Shown here: positions 35,981 through 44,985 of the stretch, piece after piece
Layout: each line of letters begins with the position of its first letter
Numbering within the stretch: the stretch's first letter is position 1
Origin: Saccharicrinis sp963677345
GTDB lineage: Bacteria > Bacteroidota > Bacteroidia > Bacteroidales > Marinilabiliaceae
Length of the DNA: 64,000 nt
Assembly (NCBI GenBank): GCA_963677345.2
Contig: CAXXLC010000014.1
Coordinates: forward strand, 62,001-126,000
Reading direction: 5' to 3'
Notes under the pieces: generated by a model
Database searches by the model: none
What the model was told of the DNA's origin: nothing
What the model saw: the letters and a program-made list of their open reading frames with translations, nothing else
Position numbers and translations under genes: made by a program

Positions 35981-37471
35981 ATGGCATCAAACAGACGATC
36001 ATTTCTTAAAAATATGGCTTTAGGAGCCGGTGTTGTTTCAGCAACACCTTTGGCAAGCTGTTCTCCAGTAGTTAGCTTTGATGAGCAGTTAAAATATATT
36101 CGAAAAAATGCAGAGCGCAAACCTAAAATGCATTTTAATATGTGTGGATATGCTGCTCCCAAGCTGGAAACAGTGCGTATTGGTTTTGTGGGTATTGGAG
36201 ATCGGGGAACACCGGCTGTAAAGCGTATGACGTATATCGAGGGTGTTGAGGTAACTGCCCTTTGTGATACAAGACAGGCTGCTATGGATGGTGCTCAAAA
36301 AATTCTTGAGGATGCTGGATTACCAAAGGCTAAAGAGTTTACAGGAAGTGATATTGCTTTTAAGGATTTATGTAATAGCAACCTGGTAGACCTGGTTTAT
36401 ATCGCAACACCTTGGCAATGGCACGTCCCTGTTGCTGTCGCAGCTATGAAAGGTGATAAACATACCGCTGTTGAAGTATCAACAGCTAAAACAATGGACG
36501 AGTGTTGGGAAATAGTTGAAGTATCTGAACAAACAAAGAAGCACTGCGTAATATTGGAGAATTGTTGTTACGATTTTTTTGAGTTATTAACACTAAATAT
36601 GGCACGTCAGGGTGTATTTGGTGATTTAATACATGGTGAAGGAGCTTATATACATGATTTGGATTACTGGCATTTTAATATACCTAAAGATGATAAACCG
36701 GGTGGTGATGGTGCTTATGATAAGCTTTGGCGTTTGCATGAAAATACACGTAAAGCCAATGTCTATCCTACTCATGGCTTAGGACCTATTTGTCAGGCCA
36801 TGGATATTAACCGGGGCGATCGTTTGGATTATTTAACTGCAATGATGTCGGATGATTTTACACTTGCCAGGCGTATTAAGGAATTAGTGCCTGAGCGTTC
36901 TGATTTGCAGCAATTTGTAGGAAAACATATGCGGGGTAACATGGATATGCAGATGATTCGTACCGTGAAGGGGCGTACTATTCTGATTCAGCATGATATT
37001 AGCTCTCCTCGCCCATACTCTCGTATTCATATGTTAAGTGGTACAAAATGTTTTGCTCAAAAATGGCCATTACAGCATATAGCATTTGGGCATGACGTAG
37101 CAGATGACTCAAGGATGAAAGAGTTATGGGATAAGTATACCCCAGAAATAGTGCGTCGGGTGGGTAGTATGGCTAAAAAGGTTGGTGGTCATGGTGGTAT
37201 GGATTTTATTATGGATTGGCGTTTGATTGACTGTTTGCGTAATGGCCTGCCAATGGATATGGATGTGTATGATGCTGCTGCCTGGAGTTGTATTACACCA
37301 TTAAGTGAATGGTCTATTGCTAACGGTTCAAAACCAATTAATATACCTGACTTTACCCGTGGTGCCTGGAAGACTAATAAACCGGTTGAGTTGACATTGA
37401 AAGGGGGCGGAACAACAGGTGTTAGAAATACCAATAAAGTTGATTCTGCTGGACAATTAGATGTGCATTAA
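35981..37471 (+). CDS. GH109 NAD-dependent alpha-N-acetylgalactosaminidase (Gfo/Idh/MocA fold)
   Basis: The protein has 496 residues with a Tat-type signal (NRRSFLKNMALGAG) and a Cys in LASCSPV that may be lipidated. The Rossmann motif VRIGFVGIGDRG (65-76) binds NAD. Central segments such as YIATPWQWHVP and DLDYWHF are typical of the Elizabethkingia-type blood group A enzyme. GH109 cleaves terminal alpha-GalNAc through a redox-assisted mechanism, with tightly bound NAD. Export through the Tat system fits folding with cofactor in the cytoplasm. With GH110 and GH29 it would complete removal of A, B and H determinants. Other secreted oxidoreductases share the fold, so the activity is a strong inference. 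Confidence 0.82.
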   Translation: MASNRRSFLKNMALGAGVVSATPLASCSPVVSFDEQLKYIRKNAERKPKMHFNMCGYAAPKLETVRIGFVGIGDRGTPAVKRMTYIEGVEVTALCDTRQAAMDGAQKILEDAGLPKAKEFTGSDIAFKDLCNSNLVDLVYIATPWQWHVPVAVAAMKGDKHTAVEVSTAKTMDECWEIVEVSEQTKKHCVILENCCYDFFELLTLNMARQGVFGDLIHGEGAYIHDLDYWHFNIPKDDKPGGDGAYDKLWRLHENTRKANVYPTHGLGPICQAMDINRGDRLDYLTAMMSDDFTLARRIKELVPERSDLQQFVGKHMRGNMDMQMIRTVKGRTILIQHDISSPRPYSRIHMLSGTKCFAQKWPLQHIAFGHDVADDSRMKELWDKYTPEIVRRVGSMAKKVGGHGGMDFIMDWRLIDCLRNGLPMDMDVYDAAAWSCITPLSEWSIANGSKPINIPDFTRGAWKTNKPVELTLKGGGTTGVRNTNKVDSAGQLDVH

Positions 37472-37526
37472 GTCATGATAAATTAATTTTATTGTGTCGC
37501 ATTACCGTAAAAACAGTATTTAAGAA

Positions 37527-40500
37527 ATGATTGAAATGAGAAAACATTATTGTATCAGCCTCCTGATTATAGGAGTTCTTATAATGATAACGTCACGTGC
37601 AGCAAGTGAAGAGATCCCGGATTGGGAAAATCCACATATGTTTAACCAAAACAAAGAGATTCCTCACGCTTCAATGATGCCATTTGCTACTATTGAAAAG
37701 GCATTGTCTAATAAGCACCAGGCATCAGTATATTATAAAAGTTTGAATGGAACTTGGAAATTTAACTGGGTGCGGAAACCGGCAGATCGCCCTCATGATT
37801 TTTTTAAACCAACATATGATGTAAGTGAATGGGATGATATAAAAGTGCCATCAAATTGGGAGTTACAGGGTTATGGAGTGCCTATTTATTGTAATCATCA
37901 GTATGAGTTTGCTAGTTATAAAGCTCCGGTTTCTGAAGAAATAAAATTTGTAGACAAAATCTATCCGGCTAATCCAGGACAGATACCGCATGATTATAAC
38001 CCGGTTGGGTCTTATCGTCGTAATTTTACTGTGCCCCAAAGTTGGGATGGCCGTGAAGTTTTTATTCAATTTGGTGCTGTTAAATCAGCTTTTTATATTT
38101 GGGTTAATGGACAAAAAGTAGGGTATAGTCAGGGTAGTAAAACTGAAGCAGAGTGGAATATTACTAAATATTTGCAGAAAGGAGATAATACATTGGCTGT
38201 GGAGGTGTATCGTTGGAGCGATGGTTCCTATCTTGAATGTCAGGATTTTTGGCGGATTAGTGGTATTGAGCGTGATGTATTTATTTACTCAACACCGAAG
38301 GTTCGCATTCGTGATTTCTTTGTGAATGCAGATCTTGATCATACATACCGCAATGGTAAACTTTCGGTTGATGTGGAATTGAAAAATCACGAGAAAAATT
38401 TTCGTTCAGGAAATTATAAGCTTAGTTATCAATTATTTGATCAACAGCAGAAAGTAGTTGCTCAAAAAACATTAAATGCTCCCATCCAAAAAAAGGAAAT
38501 GTTAAAATTACATTTTGATGATGTGATAGATCAACCTTTAAAGTGGACCGCTGAAACACCTGATTTATATACACTGGTTCTTGAGCTAACTGATGATAAG
38601 GGTAACAATGAAATTGTTTCCACTAAAGTGGGTTTTCGAAAAATAGAAATCATTGATGGGGTGTTTTATATTAATGGAGTTCAGGTGCTCATTAAAGGTG
38701 TAAATCGTCACGAGCATAACCAATATACAGGTCATGTGGTTAATGAGGAAGATATGCTTCATGAAATAATGTTAATGAAGCAATTTAATATTAATGCAGT
38801 TCGAAACTCTCACTATCCCAATCATCCTCGTTTTTACGATTTATGCGATGAATATGGTATATACGTAACTGATGAAGCAAATATTGAATCTCATGGTATG
38901 TATTATGGGAAATATTCATTGGCTAAAAATCCAGAGTGGAAAGATGCTCATCTTGACCGTAATGTTCGTATGGTCGAACGAAGCAAGAATCATCCTTGTA
39001 TCATTGTGTGGTCTATGGGAAATGAGGCTGGAGATGGTGAAAATTTTAAGACTGTTTATGACTGGATTAAACATCGCGATCCATCAAGGCCTGTTCATTA
39101 CGAACGAGCGGAAATGGGCGATAATACAGACATATTCTGTCCTCAATATCCTGGAGTTGATGCACTAAAAAAATATGCATCTAAACACCAAAGTAAACCG
39201 ATGATTATGAGTGAGTATGCTCATGCTATGGGGAATAGTACAGGTAATCTTATGGATTTGTGGGATGTGATTTACGACCGTAATAACAAGCAATTGCAAG
39301 GAGGATATATCTGGGATTGGATTGACCAGGGGTTATTAGAGCATGATGATGCAGGTCGGCCATACTATACTTATGGTGGTGATTATGGTGAGAATATGCC
39401 CAGCGATGATAATTTTGTTTGTAATGGTGTTATTTACCCGGATATGAAACCTCAACCAGGTTTGTGGGAAGTAAAATACGTCTATCAATATGTACGATTT
39501 AGTAATGACAGTTTGCCATTGGGGCAATATAAAATAACTAACTTTCATGATTTTATAAATTTGAATGATTATGATATTCGTTGGAGTATTAGTGAAAATG
39601 GTTTGGAAGTAGACCATGGTTTTGTTCAGGTGGATATAAAACCCCATCAAAGTAAAATTGTTACCATTGAATTGCCTTTTAATCAAGGGCAACCTGATTG
39701 CGAATATTTTATTGATTTCTCTGTTCGTTTGAAACAGCCAAAGTTATTTTTGGAAGAAGGTTATGAGGTAGCACATGATCAGTTTGCTTTGTCCATACCT
39801 GTGCATCCAATTGCAAAAGGAGAGTACATAGCAGCACTTAAGGCTGTAGATAATGATGAAAATATTGATGTTAACGGTCAAAATTTTAGTATCTGCTTTG
39901 ATAAGCAAAGTGGTACGATTAAACAATGGGTTGTTAATGGTAATTCTTTAATTCAAAAAGGCCCGGTTGCTAATTATTGGCGTGCTCCTAACGATAATGA
40001 TAAAGGAAGCAATATGATTGGTCGACTTGGTGTTTGGCGTGAAACCTCAAAGAATATGAAGGTTGCAAAAATAAGTTTGAATACAATAACGGCTACCTCA
40101 GTGAACGTTGTGGTGGAACTAAAATTACCAACAATTGAATCTACACAGATTATTACATATAAAGTGCAAGGCAATGGACGTGTGTTTGTTACCAATCAGT
40201 TTACTCCCGGTAAGAAAGAATTGCCTGATTTACCAAGGTTTGGTATGCGGATGGTGTTGCCTGTTGAATTTGATAATTTAAAATACTTCGGACGTGGGCC
40301 ACATGAAAATTATTGTGATCGTAATCATAGTGCCTTTGTCGGTTTGTACCAGGATAAAGTTGGGAATCAGTACGAACCTTATGTTCGACCCCAGGAAAAT
40401 GGTTATAAAACTAATGTTCGTTGGTTTGAGTTACGAAAAAATAATGGTATAGGACTTAAAATAAGCGGTTCACCAACATTAGGGTTTTCGGCCTTGCATA

Positions 40501-40706
40501 ATCCCATTGAAGATTTTGATCAGACAACGCACAATGAAAATAAACATATCAATGATATCATTAAGAAGGATGGTGTATTTATTACTTTTGATTTAAAACA
40601 AATGGGAGTAGCAGGAGATAATTCATGGGGAGCTCAGCCTTATGAACAGTATACTCTGCCTGCTGATAAATATGAGTTTAGTTTTACTATTGAACCTGTT
40701 TTTTGA
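37527..40706 (+). CDS. GH2 beta-galactosidase-type glycoside hydrolase (second copy)
   Basis: The protein has 1059 residues with a signal peptide (CISLLIIGVLIMITSRA); ATG 37536 is an alternative start. LacZ-like domains are all present. The predicted acid/base is E500 in SMGNEAG and the nucleophile E563 in MSEYAHAMGNS; the C-terminal small-chain domain has KGPVANYWRAPNDNDKG. It differs from the GH2 at 8887 in most surface segments, so it is an old paralogue rather than a recent duplicate. It closes the ten-gene unit. Exposed beta-galactose after removal of fucose, sialic acid or sulfate is the probable substrate. Confidence 0.9.
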   Translation: MIEMRKHYCISLLIIGVLIMITSRAASEEIPDWENPHMFNQNKEIPHASMMPFATIEKALSNKHQASVYYKSLNGTWKFNWVRKPADRPHDFFKPTYDVSEWDDIKVPSNWELQGYGVPIYCNHQYEFASYKAPVSEEIKFVDKIYPANPGQIPHDYNPVGSYRRNFTVPQSWDGREVFIQFGAVKSAFYIWVNGQKVGYSQGSKTEAEWNITKYLQKGDNTLAVEVYRWSDGSYLECQDFWRISGIERDVFIYSTPKVRIRDFFVNADLDHTYRNGKLSVDVELKNHEKNFRSGNYKLSYQLFDQQQKVVAQKTLNAPIQKKEMLKLHFDDVIDQPLKWTAETPDLYTLVLELTDDKGNNEIVSTKVGFRKIEIIDGVFYINGVQVLIKGVNRHEHNQYTGHVVNEEDMLHEIMLMKQFNINAVRNSHYPNHPRFYDLCDEYGIYVTDEANIESHGMYYGKYSLAKNPEWKDAHLDRNVRMVERSKNHPCIIVWSMGNEAGDGENFKTVYDWIKHRDPSRPVHYERAEMGDNTDIFCPQYPGVDALKKYASKHQSKPMIMSEYAHAMGNSTGNLMDLWDVIYDRNNKQLQGGYIWDWIDQGLLEHDDAGRPYYTYGGDYGENMPSDDNFVCNGVIYPDMKPQPGLWEVKYVYQYVRFSNDSLPLGQYKITNFHDFINLNDYDIRWSISENGLEVDHGFVQVDIKPHQSKIVTIELPFNQGQPDCEYFIDFSVRLKQPKLFLEEGYEVAHDQFALSIPVHPIAKGEYIAALKAVDNDENIDVNGQNFSICFDKQSGTIKQWVVNGNSLIQKGPVANYWRAPNDNDKGSNMIGRLGVWRETSKNMKVAKISLNTITATSVNVVVELKLPTIESTQIITYKVQGNGRVFVTNQFTPGKKELPDLPRFGMRMVLPVEFDNLKYFGRGPHENYCDRNHSAFVGLYQDKVGNQYEPYVRPQENGYKTNVRWFELRKNNGIGLKISGSPTLGFSALHNPIEDFDQTTHNENKHINDIIKKDGVFITFDLKQMGVAGDNSWGAQPYEQYTLPADKYEFSFTIEPVF

Positions 40707-40840
40707 ATGATAAATCTGATGAATAATATTGAAAACTTTTGTGGAGCCAGGTTAGGTTATTTTTAACTAAGACTATTAGCTTTAGTGTGAGTGGTTAATG
40801 TTTTGGTTTGTTGCAATTTGTAGTTTTTATGTAAGAATGT

Positions 40841-40880
40841 AAGGTAAGATTGTTGCCTTCTTTAGGTAACATTTTTACCT
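40841..40880. promoter_or_regulatory. Two tandem dyads (AGGTAA-N5-TTACCT type), possible operators
   Basis: The first dyad is AAGGTAA-N5-TTGCCTT at 40841-40859 and the second is AGGTAA-N5-TTACCT at 40864-40880. Their centres are 22 bp apart, two helical turns. They lie directly upstream of the promoter of the sialidase gene. The arrangement suits two dimers of a regulator bound on one face of the DNA; the regulator is unknown. Confidence 0.45.
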
Positions 40881-40882
40881 TA

Positions 40883-40910
40883 TTGCATATTGTTTTAATA
40901 ATTAACTTTG
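40883..40910 (+). promoter_or_regulatory. Promoter of the sialidase-fucosidase unit
   Basis: TTG at 40883-40885 and TAACTTTG at 40903-40910 fit the Bacteroidota consensus with 17 bases between. Start of transcription would be near 40917, leaving a short leader before ATG 40940. Confidence 0.5.
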
Positions 40911-40939
40911 CAACTCAATACAAAACGAAATTATTATTC

Positions 40940-42067
40940 ATGAAAAAGTTAGCGGTTATATTATTTTTATTGGTTTCAATAAACGTACTGGCACAAAAAG
41001 GAGAGCAGAGCATTACTCAAGGAGTCATAATTAGTCAGGATATTTTTAATACAAATATGCAAAAAGGGGTTTCTTGTTATCGAATTCCTGCTATTGTAAC
41101 AGCTCCTAATGGTGATTTGGTGGCTGCAATTGATGAGCGAGTACCTTCTTGTGGTGATTTAAAATGGAGTAAGGATATAAATATTGTAATACGACGAAGT
41201 TCGGATAATGGTAAGACTTGGACTGACATCGAAACAGTTGTGGATTTTCCATTAGGTCAATCCGCTTCGGATCCATCTATGATTGTAGATCGTGAAACAA
41301 AGGAGATTTTCTTGTTTTATAATTTCATGGATTTGGATAAGGAAAAGGATGTGTATTATTTTCATGTGGTATGTAGTAAAAATAATGGAAAAACATGGAG
41401 TAAACCTCGTGATATTACACAGCAAATAGCTCTTCCTGGTTGGAAAAATGATTTTAAATTTATTACCTCAGGTCGAGGTATTCAGTTGCATGATGGAACC
41501 CTCTTGCATACGATGGTCAATTTAAATAAAGGTGGGCATATCTTTGGGAGTAGCGATCATGGTAAAAATTGGTATTTAATTAACAATGCTATTACTCCTT
41601 TTGATGAATCTAAGATTGTGGAACTTGCAAATGGCGATTGGATGATAAATAGTCGTGTGCAAAAACTAGGTTATCGCTATATTCATATTAGTAACGACAG
41701 AGGGGCATCATGGCATAGTTATGGTGATACTACTTTAATTGATCCTGCCTGTAATGCCAGTATTATCCGTTATACGTCAGTGAAAGATGGTTATAATAAA
41801 AATCGGTTGTTGTTTTCTAATGCTAAACAAATTAAAGGGCGCACAAACATGACTGTCCGAATTAGTTACGATGAAGGAAAAACATGGAGCGAAGGAAAAA
41901 CAATATATGCTGGTGGATCTGCATACTCATCAATGACAATTCTGCAAAATGGAGATATCGGTTTATTTTTTGAAAAAGATGAACATCAGGCAAATCAGTT
42001 TGTGAGCTTTTCGCTAGAATGGCTTACTGACGGAAAAGATAAATACATGAAGCCTAAAAAGAAGTAA
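40940..42067 (+). CDS. Exo-alpha-sialidase (GH33-type)
   Basis: The protein has 375 residues from ATG 40940, where the signal peptide KLAVILFLLVSINVLAQ begins; the longer frame from 40850 covers the promoter. The sialidase marks are the RIP motif (YRIPAIV, residues 47-53) and Asp boxes SSDNGKTW (87-94), SKNNGKTW, SSDHGKNW and SYDEGKTW. The family forms a six-bladed propeller with an arginine triad and releases terminal sialic acid from glycoconjugates. No sialic acid catabolic genes lie in the window, so the sugar may be removed only to uncover galactose, or used by genes elsewhere. Other Asp-box propellers exist, but the RIP motif and length favour sialidase. Confidence 0.82.
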   Translation: MKKLAVILFLLVSINVLAQKGEQSITQGVIISQDIFNTNMQKGVSCYRIPAIVTAPNGDLVAAIDERVPSCGDLKWSKDINIVIRRSSDNGKTWTDIETVVDFPLGQSASDPSMIVDRETKEIFLFYNFMDLDKEKDVYYFHVVCSKNNGKTWSKPRDITQQIALPGWKNDFKFITSGRGIQLHDGTLLHTMVNLNKGGHIFGSSDHGKNWYLINNAITPFDESKIVELANGDWMINSRVQKLGYRYIHISNDRGASWHSYGDTTLIDPACNASIIRYTSVKDGYNKNRLLFSNAKQIKGRTNMTVRISYDEGKTWSEGKTIYAGGSAYSSMTILQNGDIGLFFEKDEHQANQFVSFSLEWLTDGKDKYMKPKKK

Positions 42068-42108
42068 TTCAGTTGAGAAATAGTATAATAAAACAAAAAA
42101 CAAAAAGC

Positions 42109-43437
42109 ATGAAATTTAAATTTTTCTTTAGTTTAATCATTGGGTTTCTTATTTTACCTGCAATAAATGCGCAAACTCATGATGATAAAGAAACTCGTAT
42201 GCAGTGGTTTAAGGATGCGAAACTTGGTATTTTTATTCATTGGGGCATATATAGTGTAGATGGAATAGGTGAATCATGGTCTTTTCATAATGGACATATT
42301 TCTTATGAAGACTATATGAAGCAGTTGGATGGCTTTTCTGCCAAAAATTATGATCCTGATTATTGGGCAGAACTTATTAAAGAATCAGGAGCTAAGTATG
42401 CCGTACTTACCTCAAAACACCATGATGGTGTAGCTTTATGGGATACGAAACAAAGTGATTTGAGTGTTGTCAAAAAATCACCTGCAGCAAGAGATTTAAT
42501 AGGACCATTTTGTCAAGCGCTTCGTGATAAAGATTTAAAAGTAGGATTGTATTATTCGCTTATAGATTGGTCGCATCCCGATTATCCTAATTTTCTGAGA
42601 AATAAAAAAAGATATTCGGACGATCCTGTAAAGTGGCAACGTTTTGTTAAGTTTAATTTTGGTCAGTTAAAAGAATTATCTAAGCAATATAAACCTGATT
42701 TGTTTTGGTTTGATGGGGATTGGGAGCAGACTGCTGAAGATTGGAAAGCAAAAGAACTTCGTGAATCTTTGTTCAAATGGAATCCAAAAGTAGTTTTAAA
42801 TTCTCGTTTGCAGGGATATGGCGATTATGATACTCCGGAACAAGGTTTACCTGTAACTAAGCCCGATAGCAAATATTGGGAATTGTGTATGACGATAAAT
42901 GATTCATGGGGTTACCAACCTGATGATAATAATTATAAAACAGCCAATCAAATCATTGAGATGTTTATTGAATGTATTAGTATGGGTGGTAATTTATTAT
43001 TAGATATTGGTCCTAAAGAAGATGGTACTATTCCAGAAGAACAAGTTAGTGTATTAAAAGAATTAGGTCGTTGGACGAATAAACATCATGAGGCTATTTA
43101 TGGTACTGTTGCAGGAATACCGCATGGTCACTTTTATGGCCCTACAGCTTTATCAAAAGATCATCAAACACTCTATTTGTATGTTAACAACAAGCCTAAC
43201 GGATCACTAATGATAAAAGGGTTGAAAAATAATATCAAAAAAATATGGGTGGTTGGAGAAGATACTAATCTGGATTACAAAATTATTGGTAAAAGAAGCT
43301 GGAGCGAAGTTCCTGGAATAATCTATGTTGATTTGCCAGATGAGGTTTTAGATAAACAGGTTACTGTTATTGGTGTTTCATTAGACGGGTCGGTGGACTT
43401 GTATAGGGAAGATGGTCAAAAAATAGAAAGTAACTAA
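42109..43437 (+). CDS. GH29 alpha-L-fucosidase (third, short form)
   Basis: The protein has 442 residues from ATG 42109, with signal peptide FFFSLIIGFLILPAINAQ. Hallmarks are LGIFIHWGIYSV, SKHHDGVALWDT and nucleophile candidate D202 in LFWFDGDWEQ. It lacks the discoidin and CHB_HEX domains of the other two fucosidases. The WGIYSV and YYSLIDWSHPDY segments resemble the broad-specificity subfamily A. It may therefore take alpha-1,2-linked (H-type) fucose that subfamily B does not; this is inference. It lies 41 bases after the sialidase and is followed by a terminator that closes the PUL. Confidence 0.9.
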   Translation: MKFKFFFSLIIGFLILPAINAQTHDDKETRMQWFKDAKLGIFIHWGIYSVDGIGESWSFHNGHISYEDYMKQLDGFSAKNYDPDYWAELIKESGAKYAVLTSKHHDGVALWDTKQSDLSVVKKSPAARDLIGPFCQALRDKDLKVGLYYSLIDWSHPDYPNFLRNKKRYSDDPVKWQRFVKFNFGQLKELSKQYKPDLFWFDGDWEQTAEDWKAKELRESLFKWNPKVVLNSRLQGYGDYDTPEQGLPVTKPDSKYWELCMTINDSWGYQPDDNNYKTANQIIEMFIECISMGGNLLLDIGPKEDGTIPEEQVSVLKELGRWTNKHHEAIYGTVAGIPHGHFYGPTALSKDHQTLYLYVNNKPNGSLMIKGLKNNIKKIWVVGEDTNLDYKIIGKRSWSEVPGIIYVDLPDEVLDKQVTVIGVSLDGSVDLYREDGQKIESN

Positions 43438-43498
43438 TTTTTTATTGACAAGATTGTAAATACTTATGATCTGTTAATAATACCTAATAATAAAATTT

Positions 43499-43536
43499 AA
43501 GAAAGCTTTGCATATAATATTTTGCAAAGCTTTCTT
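43499..43536 (+). terminator. Hairpin terminator at the end of the PUL
   Basis: A perfect 14-bp stem, AAGAAAGCTTTGCA with TGCAAAGCTTTCTT, encloses a 10-base AT loop, with T-rich sequence in and after the right arm. Confidence 0.8.
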
Positions 43537-43541
43537 TGTGT

Positions 43542-43561
43542 TTGTGTGCACGTGAACGATA
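43542..43561. promoter_or_regulatory. Operator-like site upstream of the LacI-type gene
   Basis: GTGCACGTGAAC (43546-43557) shares 11 of 12 core bases with the perfect palindrome at 44920-44939, with the same CG centre. Thirteen of 20 bases agree overall. It lies just before the promoter of the LacI-type gene, so autoregulation is likely. Confidence 0.5.
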
Positions 43562-43567
43562 TACTTA

Positions 43568-43598
43568 TTGTCAAAGTTGTTTTTTTTCTTCACTTTTG
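43568..43598 (+). promoter_or_regulatory. Probable promoter of the LacI-type regulator gene
   Basis: TTG at 43568-43570 and CACTTTTG at 43591-43598, 20 bases apart, fit a -33/-7 pair with one mismatch in the -7 box. The gene starts 29 bases further on. Confidence 0.4.
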
Positions 43599-43626
43599 TA
43601 TTTTATATTAAGAGAAGGAATACAAG

Positions 43627-44679
43627 GTGAAGTCTAAATCAAATTATACACTAAAGGATATTGCGCAAATGGCTGGTGTTTCCCGGGGAACTGTCGACAG
43701 GGTAATTCATGGGCGAGGTGTAGTTTCAAAAGGTACTTACGATAAAATTAAATTAATTCTTGATAAAATTAATTATCAACCCAATATAGCAGCTCAGTCC
43801 TTACGAAAGGGTGAGTTGTATAAAATTGCAGTTTTGGTTCCGGATGGTGATTTTGATCCCTTTTGGCGAAGAGCAATGGATGGTTTAGAGCAAGCTATTA
43901 AGGATCTGTCTTTTTTGGGAATAAATGTTAATATGTATTTGTTTAATTCTTTTAAGGATATTAGCTTTTCTTATAATGCTAAACAAATATTAAAAGAAGG
44001 ATGCGATGGTGTATTGGTTGCCCCTATTTTTTATAATGAGGCGATCGCATTTTTTAAAAAATGTTATCAAAAAGGAATTCCATATGTGACATTTAACACG
44101 GACATCAAGGAAGAAAATACTTTATGTCATGTGGGGCAGGATTTAGTAAAAAGTGGCGAAACAGCTGCCAGTTTATTAAATAAAGTATTGAATGAGGGTG
44201 ATGAATATATGGTTATTCATATAGATGAGGATATTGCAAATGCCAAACACCTTCAGGAAAAAGAAAGAGGTTTTGTCGATTATCTCATTAATAAAGGATT
44301 ACATGAGGATCAGGTCAAGATTCTTAAAATAGATAATCCAAGGTTGTTGGAGAAAAAAATGTTGCATCAACTTCATCAATTTCCAAAAATAAAAGGAGTT
44401 TATGTCTCTACTTCAAAAGTTCATTATGTTGCCGATATAATTGAGGCTTATTCTCTTGATATAGTGTTGGTTGGATATGATCTTATTGATGAAAACAGAA
44501 AGCATCTGAAACAAGGGAATATAGAATTTTTAATTTATCAGAATCCGGGCTTGCAAGCTAACTCTGCTATAACTATGCTCGTGGATCATTTAGCCTTCAA
44601 AAAAGATGTTCCTAAAACAAAATTATTACCCATTGAAATAGTTATTAAAGAAAATTATAGAGATTACACAGCAATGTAA
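43627..44679 (+). CDS. LacI-family transcriptional regulator
   Basis: The protein has 350 residues from GTG 43627; no ATG is available near the domain start. The N-terminal HTH and hinge read YTLKDIAQMAGVSRGTVDRVI and then YQPNIAAQSLRKG. A periplasmic-binding-protein-like effector domain follows (about 65-340: KIAVLVPDGDFDPFW, DGVLVAPIFY, YVTFNTD). Such proteins repress or activate sugar genes in response to a sugar or sugar phosphate. Two related palindromes lie in front of this gene and in front of the CBM9-like gene at 44986. Its position between the PUL and the amino-sugar genes suggests control of that catabolism. The effector is unknown. Confidence 0.9.
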   Translation: MKSKSNYTLKDIAQMAGVSRGTVDRVIHGRGVVSKGTYDKIKLILDKINYQPNIAAQSLRKGELYKIAVLVPDGDFDPFWRRAMDGLEQAIKDLSFLGINVNMYLFNSFKDISFSYNAKQILKEGCDGVLVAPIFYNEAIAFFKKCYQKGIPYVTFNTDIKEENTLCHVGQDLVKSGETAASLLNKVLNEGDEYMVIHIDEDIANAKHLQEKERGFVDYLINKGLHEDQVKILKIDNPRLLEKKMLHQLHQFPKIKGVYVSTSKVHYVADIIEAYSLDIVLVGYDLIDENRKHLKQGNIEFLIYQNPGLQANSAITMLVDHLAFKKDVPKTKLLPIEIVIKENYRDYTAM

Positions 44680-44847
44680 TTTGTTTTCTATACTTCTTCT
44701 TCAAGTTTATTTTATCCTTCTTACAAAACACAAGGGGGTGTCTAATATCAATGTAGTCTATATTGCAATAATTGCGATTATTGATAGTGCTCGTCATTTG
44801 TTATCTGGTTAATTTATCGATGTTTATTTTACTGATTGAATTGTATA

Positions 44848-44885
44848 ATCATCATTCTATCAATGTCTAATGGGAGAATGGTGAT
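44848..44885 (+). terminator. Hairpin after the LacI-type gene, possible terminator
   Basis: ATCATCATTCT (44848-44858) pairs with AGAATGGTGAT (44875-44885) with one T-G pair; the loop is 16 bases. It has no T-run, so a terminator role is uncertain. Confidence 0.4.
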
Positions 44886-44919
44886 AAATAGGATTGTTAA
44901 ATAAAATTAATTATTTAAT

Positions 44920-44939
44920 AATAGTGCACGTGCACTATT
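44920..44939. promoter_or_regulatory. Perfect 20-bp palindromic operator (LacI-type)
   Basis: AATAGTGCACGTGCACTATT is a perfect dyad with a central CG, the form recognised by LacI-family repressors. It overlaps the -33 area of the promoter at 44950-44957, where a bound repressor would block polymerase. The LacI-type gene 240 bases upstream has a related site in its own promoter region. Confidence 0.7.
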
Positions 44940-44949
44940 GAGTAATTTG

Positions 44950-44957
44950 TATATTTG
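44950..44957 (+). promoter_or_regulatory. -7 promoter box (TATATTTG) of the CBM9-like gene
   Basis: TATATTTG matches TAnnTTTG exactly and lies 11 bases after the operator palindrome and 28 bases before ATG 44986. Confidence 0.5.
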
Positions 44958-44985
44958 TATTGCAATTTTATTTAAAGATTTGGAA

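Larger units (their letters stand above)
44680..44985. other. Intergenic region with hairpins, operator palindrome and promoter
   Basis: The gap contains a small hairpin (44766-44783), a larger one (44848-44885), the 20-bp palindrome (44920-44939) and a -7 box (44950-44957). I see no gene in it. Confidence 0.5.

Noticed and set aside
39336..39692. Minus-strand open frame of 118 codons inside the second GH2 gene
   Set aside because: Same reason: an antisense shadow without a family motif.
40850..40939. Upstream extension of the sialidase-like protein
   Set aside because: It covers the operator dyads and promoter, and a perfect signal peptide begins at ATG 40940.
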